Assembly: GCF_902497555.1 (NCBI RefSeq) | Contig: NZ_CABVGP010000001.1 | Span: 1,426,001-1,490,000 of the forward strand | DNA length: 64,000 nucleotides | DNA from: Amycolatopsis camponoti | GTDB taxonomy: Bacteria > Actinomycetota > Actinomycetes > Mycobacteriales > Pseudonocardiaceae | Direction of reading: 5' to 3' | In this document: piece by piece, positions 27,278 through 35,751 of the stretch | Numbering within the stretch: the stretch's first letter is position 1 | Layout: each line of letters begins with the position of its first letter | Notes under the pieces: model-generated | What the model saw: only the letters and a program-made list of their open reading frames with translations | Database searches by the model: none | What the model was told of the DNA's origin: nothing | Translations under genes and position numbers: made by a program

Positions 27278-28485
27278 GATCCGGGGTCCTTTCCGAAGGT
27301 GACGGGCAGCTCCAGCAGCCCGTGCGTGCGGGTGGAGGGCCGCCACCGCGGCGGTGCGGCCGGGTCGGCCGGCGCGAGGCCGGGGAAGCGGGCCAGCAGC
27401 CGGTCGAGGGCGATGCGGGCTTCGAGCCGGGCCAGCGGCGCGCCGAGGCAGTGGTGGATCCCGTGGCCGAAGGCGAGGTGCCCGGGCCCGCGGGACGGCC
27501 GGAGCTCATCGGCGTGGTCGAACCGTTCCGGGTCCCGGTTGGCCGAGGCCAGCGACAGCAGCACCAGGTCACCGGGTGGGATCCGGACACCGCCGATCTC
27601 GACCCGGCCGAGCGCGAACCGCCGGGTGGCCAGCGCGGCGGGCACGCAGAACCGCAGCAGTTCCTCCACGAGCCCGGGCAGCCGGGCCGGGTCGGCGCGG
27701 ACGGCCGCGCACAGCGCCGGCCGGCGCAGCAGTTCGAGCAGGCCGACGGAGATCAGCCCCATCGACGTCTCGTAGCCGGCGGCGAACAGGACGAACGTGA
27801 ACGACGTCAGCTCGTCCTCGGACAGCCGGTCGCCGACGTCACGGGCCTCGATGAGGGCCGAGAGCAGGTCGTCGCCGGGCTCCGCGCGCTTGCGCCGGAT
27901 CAGGTCGCGGGTGTAGCCGTCGATGCCCGTCACCGCGGCCCGCAGCCGCCGTCCGCGGTCCGGCGCCGAGTCGACCAGGATGTGCGTCCACTCGCGGAAC
28001 TGGCCCTGGTCCGCCGCGGGGACGCCGAGCAGGTCACAGATGACGGTCATCGGCAACGGGGCGGCGTAGGCGGTCACCAGGTCCGCGCCCGCCTGCCCGG
28101 CGAGCCCGTCGAGCAGCGCGTCGGCGGCGGTTCGGATCCCGCCGGCCAGACCGTCGACCCGGCGCGCGGTGAAGGCCTGGCCCACGAGCCGGCGCAGCCG
28201 CGTGTGGTCGGGCGGGTCGGTGTTGAGCAGGTGCCGCGCCAGCGCCGGGGGCAGCGCCGAGCCGCGGTAGCCGGCCCGGGCGTTCGCGTTGTCCAGGGAC
28301 AGGGCGGGGTCGGTGAGCGCCGCCCGGACGTCGGCGTACCGCGTGACGAGCCAGGCGGGTTCCCCCTCCGGGGTGACGACCCGGTGCACCGGACCGGCGG
28401 CCCGCAGCCGCGCCGACACCCCGAACAGATCGTCGACGTAGCTCTTGTCCAGCGCGGTGGCGGTGGTGAGGTCTTCCGTGGTCAT
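27274..28485 (-). CDS. Cytochrome P450
   Basis: 403 residues from ATG 28485, 8 bases after the cyclase stop, with GAGG upstream. It has the complete P450 core: I-helix LFAAGYETSMGL (acid-alcohol pair E-T), ExxR in LVEELLRF..ATRRF, and the heme loop FGHGIHHCLGAPLAR with the Cys ligand. Soluble bacterial class I type, needing a ferredoxin and reductase; none is in this operon, but two ferredoxins lie at 37262 and 40502. It probably hydroxylates the diterpene, creating the oxygen to which the next enzyme attaches its group. The family is certain; the substrate is from context. Confidence 0.93.
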   Translation of the reverse strand: MTTEDLTTATALDKSYVDDLFGVSARLRAAGPVHRVVTPEGEPAWLVTRYADVRAALTDPALSLDNANARAGYRGSALPPALARHLLNTDPPDHTRLRRLVGQAFTARRVDGLAGGIRTAADALLDGLAGQAGADLVTAYAAPLPMTVICDLLGVPAADQGQFREWTHILVDSAPDRGRRLRAAVTGIDGYTRDLIRRKRAEPGDDLLSALIEARDVGDRLSEDELTSFTFVLFAAGYETSMGLISVGLLELLRRPALCAAVRADPARLPGLVEELLRFCVPAALATRRFALGRVEIGGVRIPPGDLVLLSLASANRDPERFDHADELRPSRGPGHLAFGHGIHHCLGAPLARLEARIALDRLLARFPGLAPADPAAPPRWRPSTRTHGLLELPVTFGKDPGS

Positions 28486-28493
28486 GGCCGGCC

Positions 28494-30005
28494 TCAGCTC
28501 GCGATCCCGCGGACCGCTGAGCGGTACCGCAGCTGGTTGCCGGTGGCGAGGATCGCCGCACGGACCACCGCGACCGGGGTGTAGAGGTCCTTGTCGTGCC
28601 ACAGGGGGACCAGGTCGTACCGGCCGCCGAGGCCACGCAGCCACGCCTCGCCCGCCGCGATCGCCCGGCCGGCTTCGGGGGACTCGGCGGCGAGCAGGAC
28701 GCGCAGGGCGTACGCGGTCTCCTCGGCGGTGGCGGCCCACCGGCCCCAGGAGCCGTCCGGGCGCTGGGTGGCGAGCACCCAGGCCACCGCGTGCCGGATC
28801 GCCGCGGCCGCGCCGGGGCCGGCCGCCGCCGGCACGGTCAGGCCCTGCACGCAGCAGGCGGTCGCGTAGTACGGGGAGGCGTGCCACTTGTCGGCCCAGC
28901 TGCCGTCCGCTTCCTGCGTCTCGCCGAGGAACCGGACGATCTTCGCGCTCGCCGCGCGGTACCGGGCGGCGTCGGCCGGGCGGTGCGCCAAGTGCGCGTC
29001 GAAGGCCTCCAGGACGTGGGCGTTGGCGGTCGGCGACGCCGTCCGTTCGCCGTGCCAGCAGCAGAAGTGGTCGGCCAGCTCGAACTCGAAGAGGCACTCG
29101 GGAGCGCGGTGCCTGCCCAGCCGGGACAGGGCGAAGAACGTGGCGCTGGTCGTGTCCGCGTCGGGCGGCAGCCCGGGGCCGCCCCCGGCCGGCCCCGCGG
29201 CCACCGCGGAGCCCAGGGCGCGCACGAGCTCCGCGGGCACCCCGGTCCCGGGGAACCCGCGCACGACGTCGGCGACGACCCACGCCCGTTCGAATTCGGT
29301 GATGGGCACCACGGCGGGCACCGGCCCGCGGTGCCGCGCGACCAGGCCTTCCAGGAAGCGCACGCTGTCTCCCCGGCGCTCGCGGAAGCCGGCGTCGGCC
29401 AGCCACACGGCCGTGGACGGCGGTGAGCAGCCGACCGCCCCGGCGTACGCGGTCACGGTCGCCGCGCCCGCGGCGGCGGGGCCGGCCAGTTCGAGCGAAT
29501 GCGCGAGCTTCGTCGGGACCGGCACCCCGGCGGCCACGGCGGCCCGGATCTGCGCCGGCTTGGCGGCGTCGACGTTGCGCGGGACGGGCAGCCGGGCGAA
29601 CCCGTGCGCGTTCACCTGCTCGATCAGGTCGGGCACGAGCAGCTCGACGGCGACGGTGTCGGGCAAGGCGACGGGCTCGCCGGTCCCCAGCAGCCGGACC
29701 AGGGCGGCCAGGCCGGATTCGGTGGCGCCGAGCAGCCGCGCGCGCGGACCCGGATCGAGCCGGTCCCGGCGCAGCGCGGTCAGCAGTGCCTCGGTGGCGC
29801 TGAGCGTGGGGACCAGCCGGTAGCCGTCGACCTCACCCCAGGTGCCGTCGGGACGTTGCGTGGCCAGCAGGTACTCCCGGCGGTCGTGGTGGCCGGTGAG
29901 CCAGGGCGCCGAGGTCACCAGCCGCCCGGTCGCGTACACCGAGGGCGAGACCTGGCCCGCCGGCTCGGTGAGCAGGCTGTCGAGCAGTTCGTGGACCGGG
30001 GACAT
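28494..30005 (-). CDS. Class II diterpene cyclase (copalyl diphosphate synthase-like)
   Basis: 503 residues from ATG 30005, chosen because GAGGAG lies just upstream; a GTG 15 bases earlier lacks one. Two QW-type repeats (ATQRPDGTWG near 48-57 and ATQRPDGSWG in the C-terminal third) show the beta-gamma fold of squalene-hopene/CPS enzymes. The catalytic acid motif is DADTT (D282, D284) in LPPDADTTSATFF. The middle Asp, the proton donor in class II cyclases, is kept, while the last Asp of DxDD is Thr. It should protonate and bicyclise GGPP to a labdane-type diphosphate. The GGPP synthase gene ends 19 bases upstream. Stereochemistry and hydroxylation outcome are unknown. Confidence 0.88.
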   Translation of the reverse strand: MSPVHELLDSLLTEPAGQVSPSVYATGRLVTSAPWLTGHHDRREYLLATQRPDGTWGEVDGYRLVPTLSATEALLTALRRDRLDPGPRARLLGATESGLAALVRLLGTGEPVALPDTVAVELLVPDLIEQVNAHGFARLPVPRNVDAAKPAQIRAAVAAGVPVPTKLAHSLELAGPAAAGAATVTAYAGAVGCSPPSTAVWLADAGFRERRGDSVRFLEGLVARHRGPVPAVVPITEFERAWVVADVVRGFPGTGVPAELVRALGSAVAAGPAGGGPGLPPDADTTSATFFALSRLGRHRAPECLFEFELADHFCCWHGERTASPTANAHVLEAFDAHLAHRPADAARYRAASAKIVRFLGETQEADGSWADKWHASPYYATACCVQGLTVPAAAGPGAAAAIRHAVAWVLATQRPDGSWGRWAATAEETAYALRVLLAAESPEAGRAIAAGEAWLRGLGGRYDLVPLWHDKDLYTPVAVVRAAILATGNQLRYRSAVRGIAS

Positions 30006-30024
30006 GCTCTCTCCTCGCACGGTC

Positions 30025-31035
30025 TCAGCGGTCCCGGTCGACGACGAGCCGCGCGATGCGGGTCAGCCGGTCGGCGGCGCGGGGCACCGGGCGGGCTTCG
30101 GCCAGCGCCGCCAGTGCGGCCGCGAGGCGGCGCCGGGACTCGGCTCGGGCCCACTCCCGGCCACCCGCCCGCTCGACGAGCGCGGCCACCGCGATCTCCT
30201 CCGCTTCGCCGAACGGCTCCGGGGAGGCGTAGCGCTCGGCCAGCTCGCGCGCGGCCGGCCCGCCGGCGTTCAACGCGGCCACCACCGGCAGGGACTTCTT
30301 GCGGGCCGCGAGGTCGGCGCGGACCGGCTTCCCGGTGACCGCCGGGTCGCCCCAGATCCCGAGCAGGTCGTCGACCAGCTGGAAGGCGAGCCCCAGGTGA
30401 CCGCCGAACTCCTTCAGCGCGGCGGTACGCGCGGGGTCGGCGCCGCCCGCGCAGGCGCCGAGCGCGCAGGAGGCGGCCAGCAGCGCCGCGGTCTTGCCCG
30501 CGGCCATTTCGACGCACTCCGCCAGCCCCGCCCGTTCACGCCCGGCCAGGTTCAGGTCCGCGTTCTGCCCCTCGACGAGGGCGAGCAGCGCTTCGGCCAG
30601 CCACCCGGGCCCGGGCCCGGCCAGCGGGCCGTCGCTTTCGGCGAGCACCTGCCCGGCCAGCGCCAGCAGCGCGTCCCCGGCGAGGATCGCCGCCGGGACC
30701 CCGAAGGCCACCCAGGCGGTGGGCCGGTGCCGCCGCGTCCGGTCGCCGTCCATGATGTCGTCGTGCAGCAGGGAAAAGTTGTGCACGAGCTCGACGGCGA
30801 CGGCCGCGTCCAGCGCGTCGGCCGGCCGCGCGCCGACCGCTTCCGCGGCCAGCAGCGCCAGGGTCGCCCGGACCGCCTTGCCGCCGTCCCCGCCGGTGCT
30901 CCAGCCGAAGTGGTGCGCGGCCAGGTCGGCCATCTCCGTCGGCAAGCGCTTCACGGCGACGCGCAGCGCCGGCGTCACCAGGTCCCGTCCCCACGCCATG
31001 ATCTCCCCGGCGGAAAGGTCTTCCTGCGTCGTCAT
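30025..31035 (-). CDS. Polyprenyl diphosphate synthase (geranylgeranyl diphosphate synthase candidate)
   Basis: 336 residues from ATG 31035, with GGGAGGG upstream. First Asp-rich motif DDIMD (92-96) in LLHDDIMDGD, second motif DDLLGIWGD (222-230), and GRERA/GKTAALL between. It is a trans-type head-to-tail prenyltransferase condensing IPP with an allylic primer. The residues before the first motif (VELVHNFSLL) have Phe at position -5 and Ser at -4, with no large aromatic pair, which is compatible with a C20 product. It is the first gene of the operon and supplies GGPP to the class II cyclase that follows. The product length is inferred from the cluster. Confidence 0.9.
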   Translation of the reverse strand: MTTQEDLSAGEIMAWGRDLVTPALRVAVKRLPTEMADLAAHHFGWSTGGDGGKAVRATLALLAAEAVGARPADALDAAVAVELVHNFSLLHDDIMDGDRTRRHRPTAWVAFGVPAAILAGDALLALAGQVLAESDGPLAGPGPGWLAEALLALVEGQNADLNLAGRERAGLAECVEMAAGKTAALLAASCALGACAGGADPARTAALKEFGGHLGLAFQLVDDLLGIWGDPAVTGKPVRADLAARKKSLPVVAALNAGGPAARELAERYASPEPFGEAEEIAVAALVERAGGREWARAESRRRLAAALAALAEARPVPRAADRLTRIARLVVDRDR

Positions 31036-31171
31036 CTCAGAACGCCCTCCCTCGCCGGACCGATCCCGAACTGGCATCGTCCTGCGGGCGCGCACCCGGC
31101 CACCAGTCGATGGCGCACGTGCCGGAGGTGCGTTTCGCATGCGGGGAGAGGTGTCCGTCCTCAGTGGACAG
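31036..31171 (-). promoter_or_regulatory. Probable promoter region of the diterpenoid/phosphoramidate operon
   Basis: 136 bases between the response regulator stop and the first operon gene. All eleven downstream junctions overlap or are under 20 bases, so this is the only gap in which an operon promoter can sit. I see no strong consensus -35/-10 pair and no clear palindrome. Read-through from the regulator genes is also possible. Confidence 0.45.
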
Positions 31172-31795
31172 TCAGAGCAAGCCGGCCTCGCTGGCCTTGC
31201 CGATGGCCTCGACGCGGTTGCGGGCGCCCAGCTTGTGCAGCGCCGACTGCAGGTACGTCTTCACCGTGTTCCGCGCCAGGCCCGTCGACTCCGCGATCTC
31301 CGGGTTCGTCTGGCCCTGGGCGGCCAGTCGCAGCACCTCGTACTCGCGGCGAGTCAGGCCGCTGCGGGCCAGTGCGTCCGAGCGCTGCCCGGCGTCCGGG
31401 AGGATCCGCGGGTCGACGACGCGTTCGCCGCGCAGTACCCGCCGCAGCTCGGTGACCAGCTGTGCGCCCGCGGCGTCCTTGAGCAGGCAGCCGTGCGCGC
31501 CCGACTCCAGCGCGGCCAGCACGCCCTGGTGGTCGCCGTGCGCGGTGAACACCACGATCTTGCCCTCGGGATGCACCCGGCGCAGCTCGGTGACGACCTC
31601 CGGCGCGAGCATGTCCGGCAGCCGCAGGTCGAGCAGGATCAGATCGGGGGCCAGCGATGCCACCCGCTCGATCGCCAGCCGCCCGGACTCCGCCGAGCCG
31701 ATCACGGTCAGGCACGGGTCCGAGCGCAGCAGCAGTGTCACGCCGTCGCGGACCACCGGGTGGTCGTCGACGACGAAGACGCCGGCGGGGGTCAC
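31172..31795 (-). CDS. NarL/FixJ-family response regulator
   Basis: 207 residues from GTG 31795, overlapping the kinase stop as GTGA. The receiver domain has VFVVDDHPVVRDGV (acidic pair), phosphoacceptor Asp in LILLDLRLPDM (about residue 50), VVFTAHGD and LLKDA (Lys105 region). The C-terminal LuxR HTH is LTRREYEVLRLAAQGQTNPEIAESTGLARNTVKTYL in outline (about 145-180). It is activated by the adjacent histidine kinase. It sits directly upstream of the diterpenoid/phosphoramidate operon on the same strand and is the best candidate for its activator. That link is inferred from position. Confidence 0.94.
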   Translation of the reverse strand: MTPAGVFVVDDHPVVRDGVTLLLRSDPCLTVIGSAESGRLAIERVASLAPDLILLDLRLPDMLAPEVVTELRRVHPEGKIVVFTAHGDHQGVLAALESGAHGCLLKDAAGAQLVTELRRVLRGERVVDPRILPDAGQRSDALARSGLTRREYEVLRLAAQGQTNPEIAESTGLARNTVKTYLQSALHKLGARNRVEAIGKASEAGLL

Positions 31796-32931
31796 GGCCG
31801 CACCAGCGGCACCCACGCGCGCAGCGTGCAGCCGTCGTCCTCGTCGCGGACCAGGCTGACCCGGCCGCCCAGCCGCAAGGCGCGTCCGCTGAGCGTCCGC
31901 AGGCCGACGCCCGTGCCGGGGACGGCCGCCGCGCCGGTGCCGTCGTCCGCGACGACCACCTGGACGCCGTCGTCGCTGGGCAGCAGGCTGACGATCACCG
32001 ACGACGCCTTGGCGTGCTTCTCGACGTTCAGCAGGCCTTCGCGGACCGCGGCCACGAGCAGCGCGGTCCGTTCGGCGTCCAGCGGCGGCACCGCCGCGAG
32101 CTGCACGAACCGGGCCGGGACGCCGCAGCGCGCCTGGAACGAGCGGCAGTGCTCGGCCAGCTCGACCGGCAGCGCTCGCTCCGGGCTCGACTCCGAAAGC
32201 GCCAGCAGCGACTCCCGCAGTGCCCCGGCCGCCGCCGAGACGTCGCCTTCCAGCCGGCGCAGCCGCGCTTCCAGGCCGGGGTGTTCGCGGACGTCGTCGT
32301 GCAGGTCGCGCACCTGGACGCCGATGGAGAACAGCAGCGCGCCGACCGAGTCGTGCAGCGCGCTTTGCATCCGCAGGCGTTCGCCGGCCACCGCGGCCGT
32401 GCGGTCGGTTTCGGCGACCTTCGCCAGCTGCAGGGCCGTCCCGGCCTGGCGGGCGACCTCTTCCATCCGCCGGACGGCGTCGTCGCCGAAGTCGGCGGGC
32501 TCGCGCATGGCGGCGTAGGCGATGGCGACGGTCTCGCCGCGCGCGACGACCGGGACGGCGAGCATCGCGGCCAGGCCTTCGCCGCGCACCTGGGCGTCGA
32601 ACTGGTGGGTGATCGCGGGCGAGCTGACGTAGTCGGCGACCCGGACCGGGCGCCCCAGCGCCAGCACGCGCCCGCCGATGCCCTGGCCGACGGGCACTTC
32701 GAGGTCCTGCAGCGAGTCCGTCCGGGTGCCGGACATCCAGCGGATCACGGCGAGCCCGGGCCGGTCGAGCTCGGCGACGAACCCGGCCTTCGCGCCGACC
32801 GTCTCCCGGACCAGGCGCGCGGTCCCGTGCAGCGCGGCGACGCGGTCGAGGGTGCCGAGCAGCTTTTCGCGCTCGCGCAGCAGCTCGCCCAGCACCGCGC
32901 TGTACTCGGCGACGTGCTCCTTTGCCGTCAC
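31792..32931 (-). CDS. Soluble GAF-domain sensor histidine kinase (NarL-type partner)
   Basis: 379 residues from GTG 32931. No membrane segment is visible. An N-terminal coil (LLREREKLLGTLDRVAALHG) leads into a GAF domain (VGQGIGGRVLALGRPVRVADY). The HisKA_3 dimerisation box follows with phospho-His in SALHDSVGALLFSIG. The HATPase has N-box EGLLNVEKHAKAS, G1 DDGTG and G2 GVGLRTL. It therefore senses an internal small molecule, redox state or gas rather than an extracellular signal. It phosphorylates the response regulator with which it overlaps. The divergent FAD oxidase gene begins 84 bases away. Ligand unknown. Confidence 0.93.
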   Translation of the reverse strand: MTAKEHVAEYSAVLGELLREREKLLGTLDRVAALHGTARLVRETVGAKAGFVAELDRPGLAVIRWMSGTRTDSLQDLEVPVGQGIGGRVLALGRPVRVADYVSSPAITHQFDAQVRGEGLAAMLAVPVVARGETVAIAYAAMREPADFGDDAVRRMEEVARQAGTALQLAKVAETDRTAAVAGERLRMQSALHDSVGALLFSIGVQVRDLHDDVREHPGLEARLRRLEGDVSAAAGALRESLLALSESSPERALPVELAEHCRSFQARCGVPARFVQLAAVPPLDAERTALLVAAVREGLLNVEKHAKASSVIVSLLPSDDGVQVVVADDGTGAAAVPGTGVGLRTLSGRALRLGGRVSLVRDEDDGCTLRAWVPLVRP

Positions 32932-33015
32932 GCGATCACGATGGCACACGGACTGTGGTTTCGGACATACCCGGCTGGAGAGGTACGGACGCCGCCGGTC
33001 GACTTGAATGGGGGC

Positions 33016-35751
33016 GTGGAGATCCTCACCGACGCCGCCACGCTCGCGCTGTACACCACCGACGCGTCCAACTACCGCCACGTCCCGCGGGGGGTGGTCC
33101 TGCCGGAGACGGTCGACGACGTCGTCGCCGCGGTGGCCGCCGCCCGCGAACGTGACCTGCCGGTGATCGCCCGCGGGGGTGGTACGAGCGTCGCGGGGAA
33201 CGCGTGCGGCCCGGGCCTGGTCATCGACACCTCGCGCCACGTCGGCGGGGTGCTCTCGCTGGACCCGGAGACCCGGCTCGCGCGGGTGCTGCCCGGCACG
33301 GTGCTCGACGACCTGCAGGCGGCCGCCGCGCCGCACGGGCTGCGGTTCGGGCCGGACCCGTCCACGCACAGCCGCTGCACGCTCGGCGGGATGATCGGCA
33401 ACAACGCGTGCGGCTCGCACTCGGTGGCGTGGGGGCGCACGGTCGACGTCGTCCGCTCGCTCGACGTCCTGCTCTACGACGGCACGCGGCTGCGGGTCGG
33501 GCCGGACGAACCCACCGAGGGCCGGATCTTCGACGAGCTGCGGGCGCTGGTGCGGGACAACCTGGCGTTGCTGCGCAAGGAACTTTCGACGTGGCCGCGG
33601 CGCGTGTCCGGCTACGGGCTCGAACACCTGTTGCCGGAGAACGGCTTCGACGTCGCGAAGGCGCTAGTCGGTAGCGAAGGCACCTGCGTGACGATCCTGG
33701 AGGCGACCGTCTCCCTCGCCCGGCTGCCGGACCGGAAGGTGCTGGCGGTGCTGGGGTTCCCGTCCGACATCGCGGCGGCGGACGCGGTTCCGGCGATCCT
33801 GCCGTGGTCGCCGCTGACCGTCGAAGGCGTCGACGCCGAGCTGGTCGCGATGCTGCCGGGCCGGGCCGGCGACCTGCCGCCGGGCGGCGCGTGGCTGTTC
33901 GTCGAGCTGGCGGGCGACGACCCGGTTTCGCGGGCCCGCGCGTTGGCGGCGTCGCTCGACCTCACCGGGTTCGCGATCGTGGACGACCCGGCCGCGCAAC
34001 GCGGGCTCTGGCGCATCCGCGAGGAGGGCGCGGGGCTCGCGACGCGGCTCGCGGACGGCTCGGAGGCCTGGCCGGGCTGGGAGGACGCGGCCGTCCCGCC
34101 CGAGCGGCTCGGCGCGTACCTGCGCGAGTTCAAGGAGCTGATGCGGGCGCACGGGCGGCGCAGCGTCGTCTACGGGCACTACGGCGAGGGCTGCCTGCAC
34201 CTGCGGCTGGACTTCGACCTGCTGTCGGCTTCCGGCGTCGCGGGCTTCCGGCGGTTCCTGGAGGAGGCCGCGGACCTCGTGGCCGCGCACGGCGGTTCGC
34301 TGTCCGGCGAGCACGGTGACGGCCAGGCGCGGTCCGAGCTGCTGTCCCGGATGTACAGCCCGGAGATGATGGACCTCTTCGGGCGCTTCAAGGCGATCTT
34401 CGACCCGGCCGGGCGGATGAACCCCGGCATCCTGGTGGCGCCGCGGCCGGTCGACGCGAACCTGCGCGTGCGGCCCACGTCAGCCGCCTTCGAGGGCAGT
34501 GTGTTCCTCGGCTACCCGGAAGACCGGGGGAGTTTCGGGCAGGCGATGCGGCGCTGCGTCGGCGTGGGCAAGTGCCGCAACACCAGCGGCGGCGGCGTGA
34601 TGTGCCCGAGCTACCGGGCCACCCGCGAGGAGCGGCACTCGACGCGCGGGCGGGCGCACCTGCTCGCCGAGATGATCAACGGCGAGGTGATCACGGACGG
34701 CTGGCGATCGCCGGAGGTCCACGATGCTCTCGACTTGTGCCTGTCCTGCAAGGGATGCCTGTCGGACTGCCCGGTGGACGTCGACATGGCGACGTACAAG
34801 GCGGAGTTCCTCCACCAGCACTACCGGCGGCGGCTGCGGCCGGCGTCGCACTATTCGATGGGCTGGCTGCCGCTGTGGCTGCGGCTCAGTGCCCGGATGC
34901 CTCGTCTCGCCAACTCCGTGGGACGCTCCCGGGTGGCGGGTCTGGTGAAACGGCTCGGCGGGATCGCACCGGAACGAGATCTGCCGTCGTTCGCTCCCGC
35001 GCCGTTCACGAAGTCGCGGGCGGACCTGCGGCGGCGGGCGTCGGGGGAGCGCCGGGTCGTCCTGTGGCCGGATTCGTTCAACAACTACCTGACGCCCTCG
35101 GTGCTCGACGCGGCTTGGGAGGTCCTGACCGCGGCGGGCTACGATGTCGTCCTGCCGGACCGTGGAGTCTGTTGTGGACTGACGTGGGTCTCGACGGGCC
35201 AGCTCGGCGTCGCGCGCCGCGTCCTGGACCGGACGCTTTCGGTGCTCGCGCCGTACCTCGAAGACGGCTACGAGGTGGCCGGGCTGGAACCGAGCTGCAC
35301 GGCCCTGTTCCGCGGCGACCTGCCGGCGCTGCTGCCGGGCGACCCGCGGGCGTCGCTGCTGGCGTCCCGGACGTTCACGTTCGCGGAACTGCTGGAGCGG
35401 GCCCCGATCCCGTTCGCGGCGCTGGACGTCGACGCGATCACGCAGGTGCACTGCCACCAGCACGCGGTACTCGGCTTCGGCGCCGACGAGTCGGCGCTCG
35501 CCGCGGCCGGGGTCCGCAACACGACGCTCGACTCGGGCTGCTGCGGCCTCGCGGGCAACTTCGGCTTCGAGCGCGGGCACTACGAGGTGTCGAAGGCGGT
35601 CGCGGAGGACCGGATGCTGCCGGCGATCCGCGCGGCTTCGGACGAGACGGTGGTGGTGTCGGACGGGTTCAGCTGCCGCACGCAGATCGAGCAGGAGTCC
35701 GGCCGCCGCCCGGTGCACCTGGCGGAACTACTGCGTCGCGCGTTGCCCTGA
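33016..35751 (+). CDS. FAD-binding oxidase/dehydrogenase fused to Fe-S (GlpC-like) domain, D-2-hydroxyacid dehydrogenase type
   Basis: 911 residues from GTG 33016; an in-frame ATG at 32941 would add 25 residues. The N-terminal half is a PCMH-type FAD domain: VIARGGGTSVAGNACGPG and GPDPSTHSRCTLGGMIGNNACGSHS, then the FAD-oxidase C domain with HYGEGCLHLRLDF and SGEHGDGQARSELL. The C-terminal half has two 4Fe-4S clusters (CVGVGKCRNT..CPSY and CLSCKGCLSDCPVD) and CCG domains (GVCCGLTW, DSGCCGLAGNFGF). This fusion resembles Ydij/GlcD-GlcF-type enzymes oxidising D-lactate, D-2-hydroxyglutarate or glycolate and passing electrons to quinone. The exact substrate is not readable. The last 24 bases overlap the convergent kinase-like gene. 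Confidence 0.9.
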   Translation: MEILTDAATLALYTTDASNYRHVPRGVVLPETVDDVVAAVAAARERDLPVIARGGGTSVAGNACGPGLVIDTSRHVGGVLSLDPETRLARVLPGTVLDDLQAAAAPHGLRFGPDPSTHSRCTLGGMIGNNACGSHSVAWGRTVDVVRSLDVLLYDGTRLRVGPDEPTEGRIFDELRALVRDNLALLRKELSTWPRRVSGYGLEHLLPENGFDVAKALVGSEGTCVTILEATVSLARLPDRKVLAVLGFPSDIAAADAVPAILPWSPLTVEGVDAELVAMLPGRAGDLPPGGAWLFVELAGDDPVSRARALAASLDLTGFAIVDDPAAQRGLWRIREEGAGLATRLADGSEAWPGWEDAAVPPERLGAYLREFKELMRAHGRRSVVYGHYGEGCLHLRLDFDLLSASGVAGFRRFLEEAADLVAAHGGSLSGEHGDGQARSELLSRMYSPEMMDLFGRFKAIFDPAGRMNPGILVAPRPVDANLRVRPTSAAFEGSVFLGYPEDRGSFGQAMRRCVGVGKCRNTSGGGVMCPSYRATREERHSTRGRAHLLAEMINGEVITDGWRSPEVHDALDLCLSCKGCLSDCPVDVDMATYKAEFLHQHYRRRLRPASHYSMGWLPLWLRLSARMPRLANSVGRSRVAGLVKRLGGIAPERDLPSFAPAPFTKSRADLRRRASGERRVVLWPDSFNNYLTPSVLDAAWEVLTAAGYDVVLPDRGVCCGLTWVSTGQLGVARRVLDRTLSVLAPYLEDGYEVAGLEPSCTALFRGDLPALLPGDPRASLLASRTFTFAELLERAPIPFAALDVDAITQVHCHQHAVLGFGADESALAAAGVRNTTLDSGCCGLAGNFGFERGHYEVSKAVAEDRMLPAIRAASDETVVVSDGFSCRTQIEQESGRRPVHLAELLRRALP

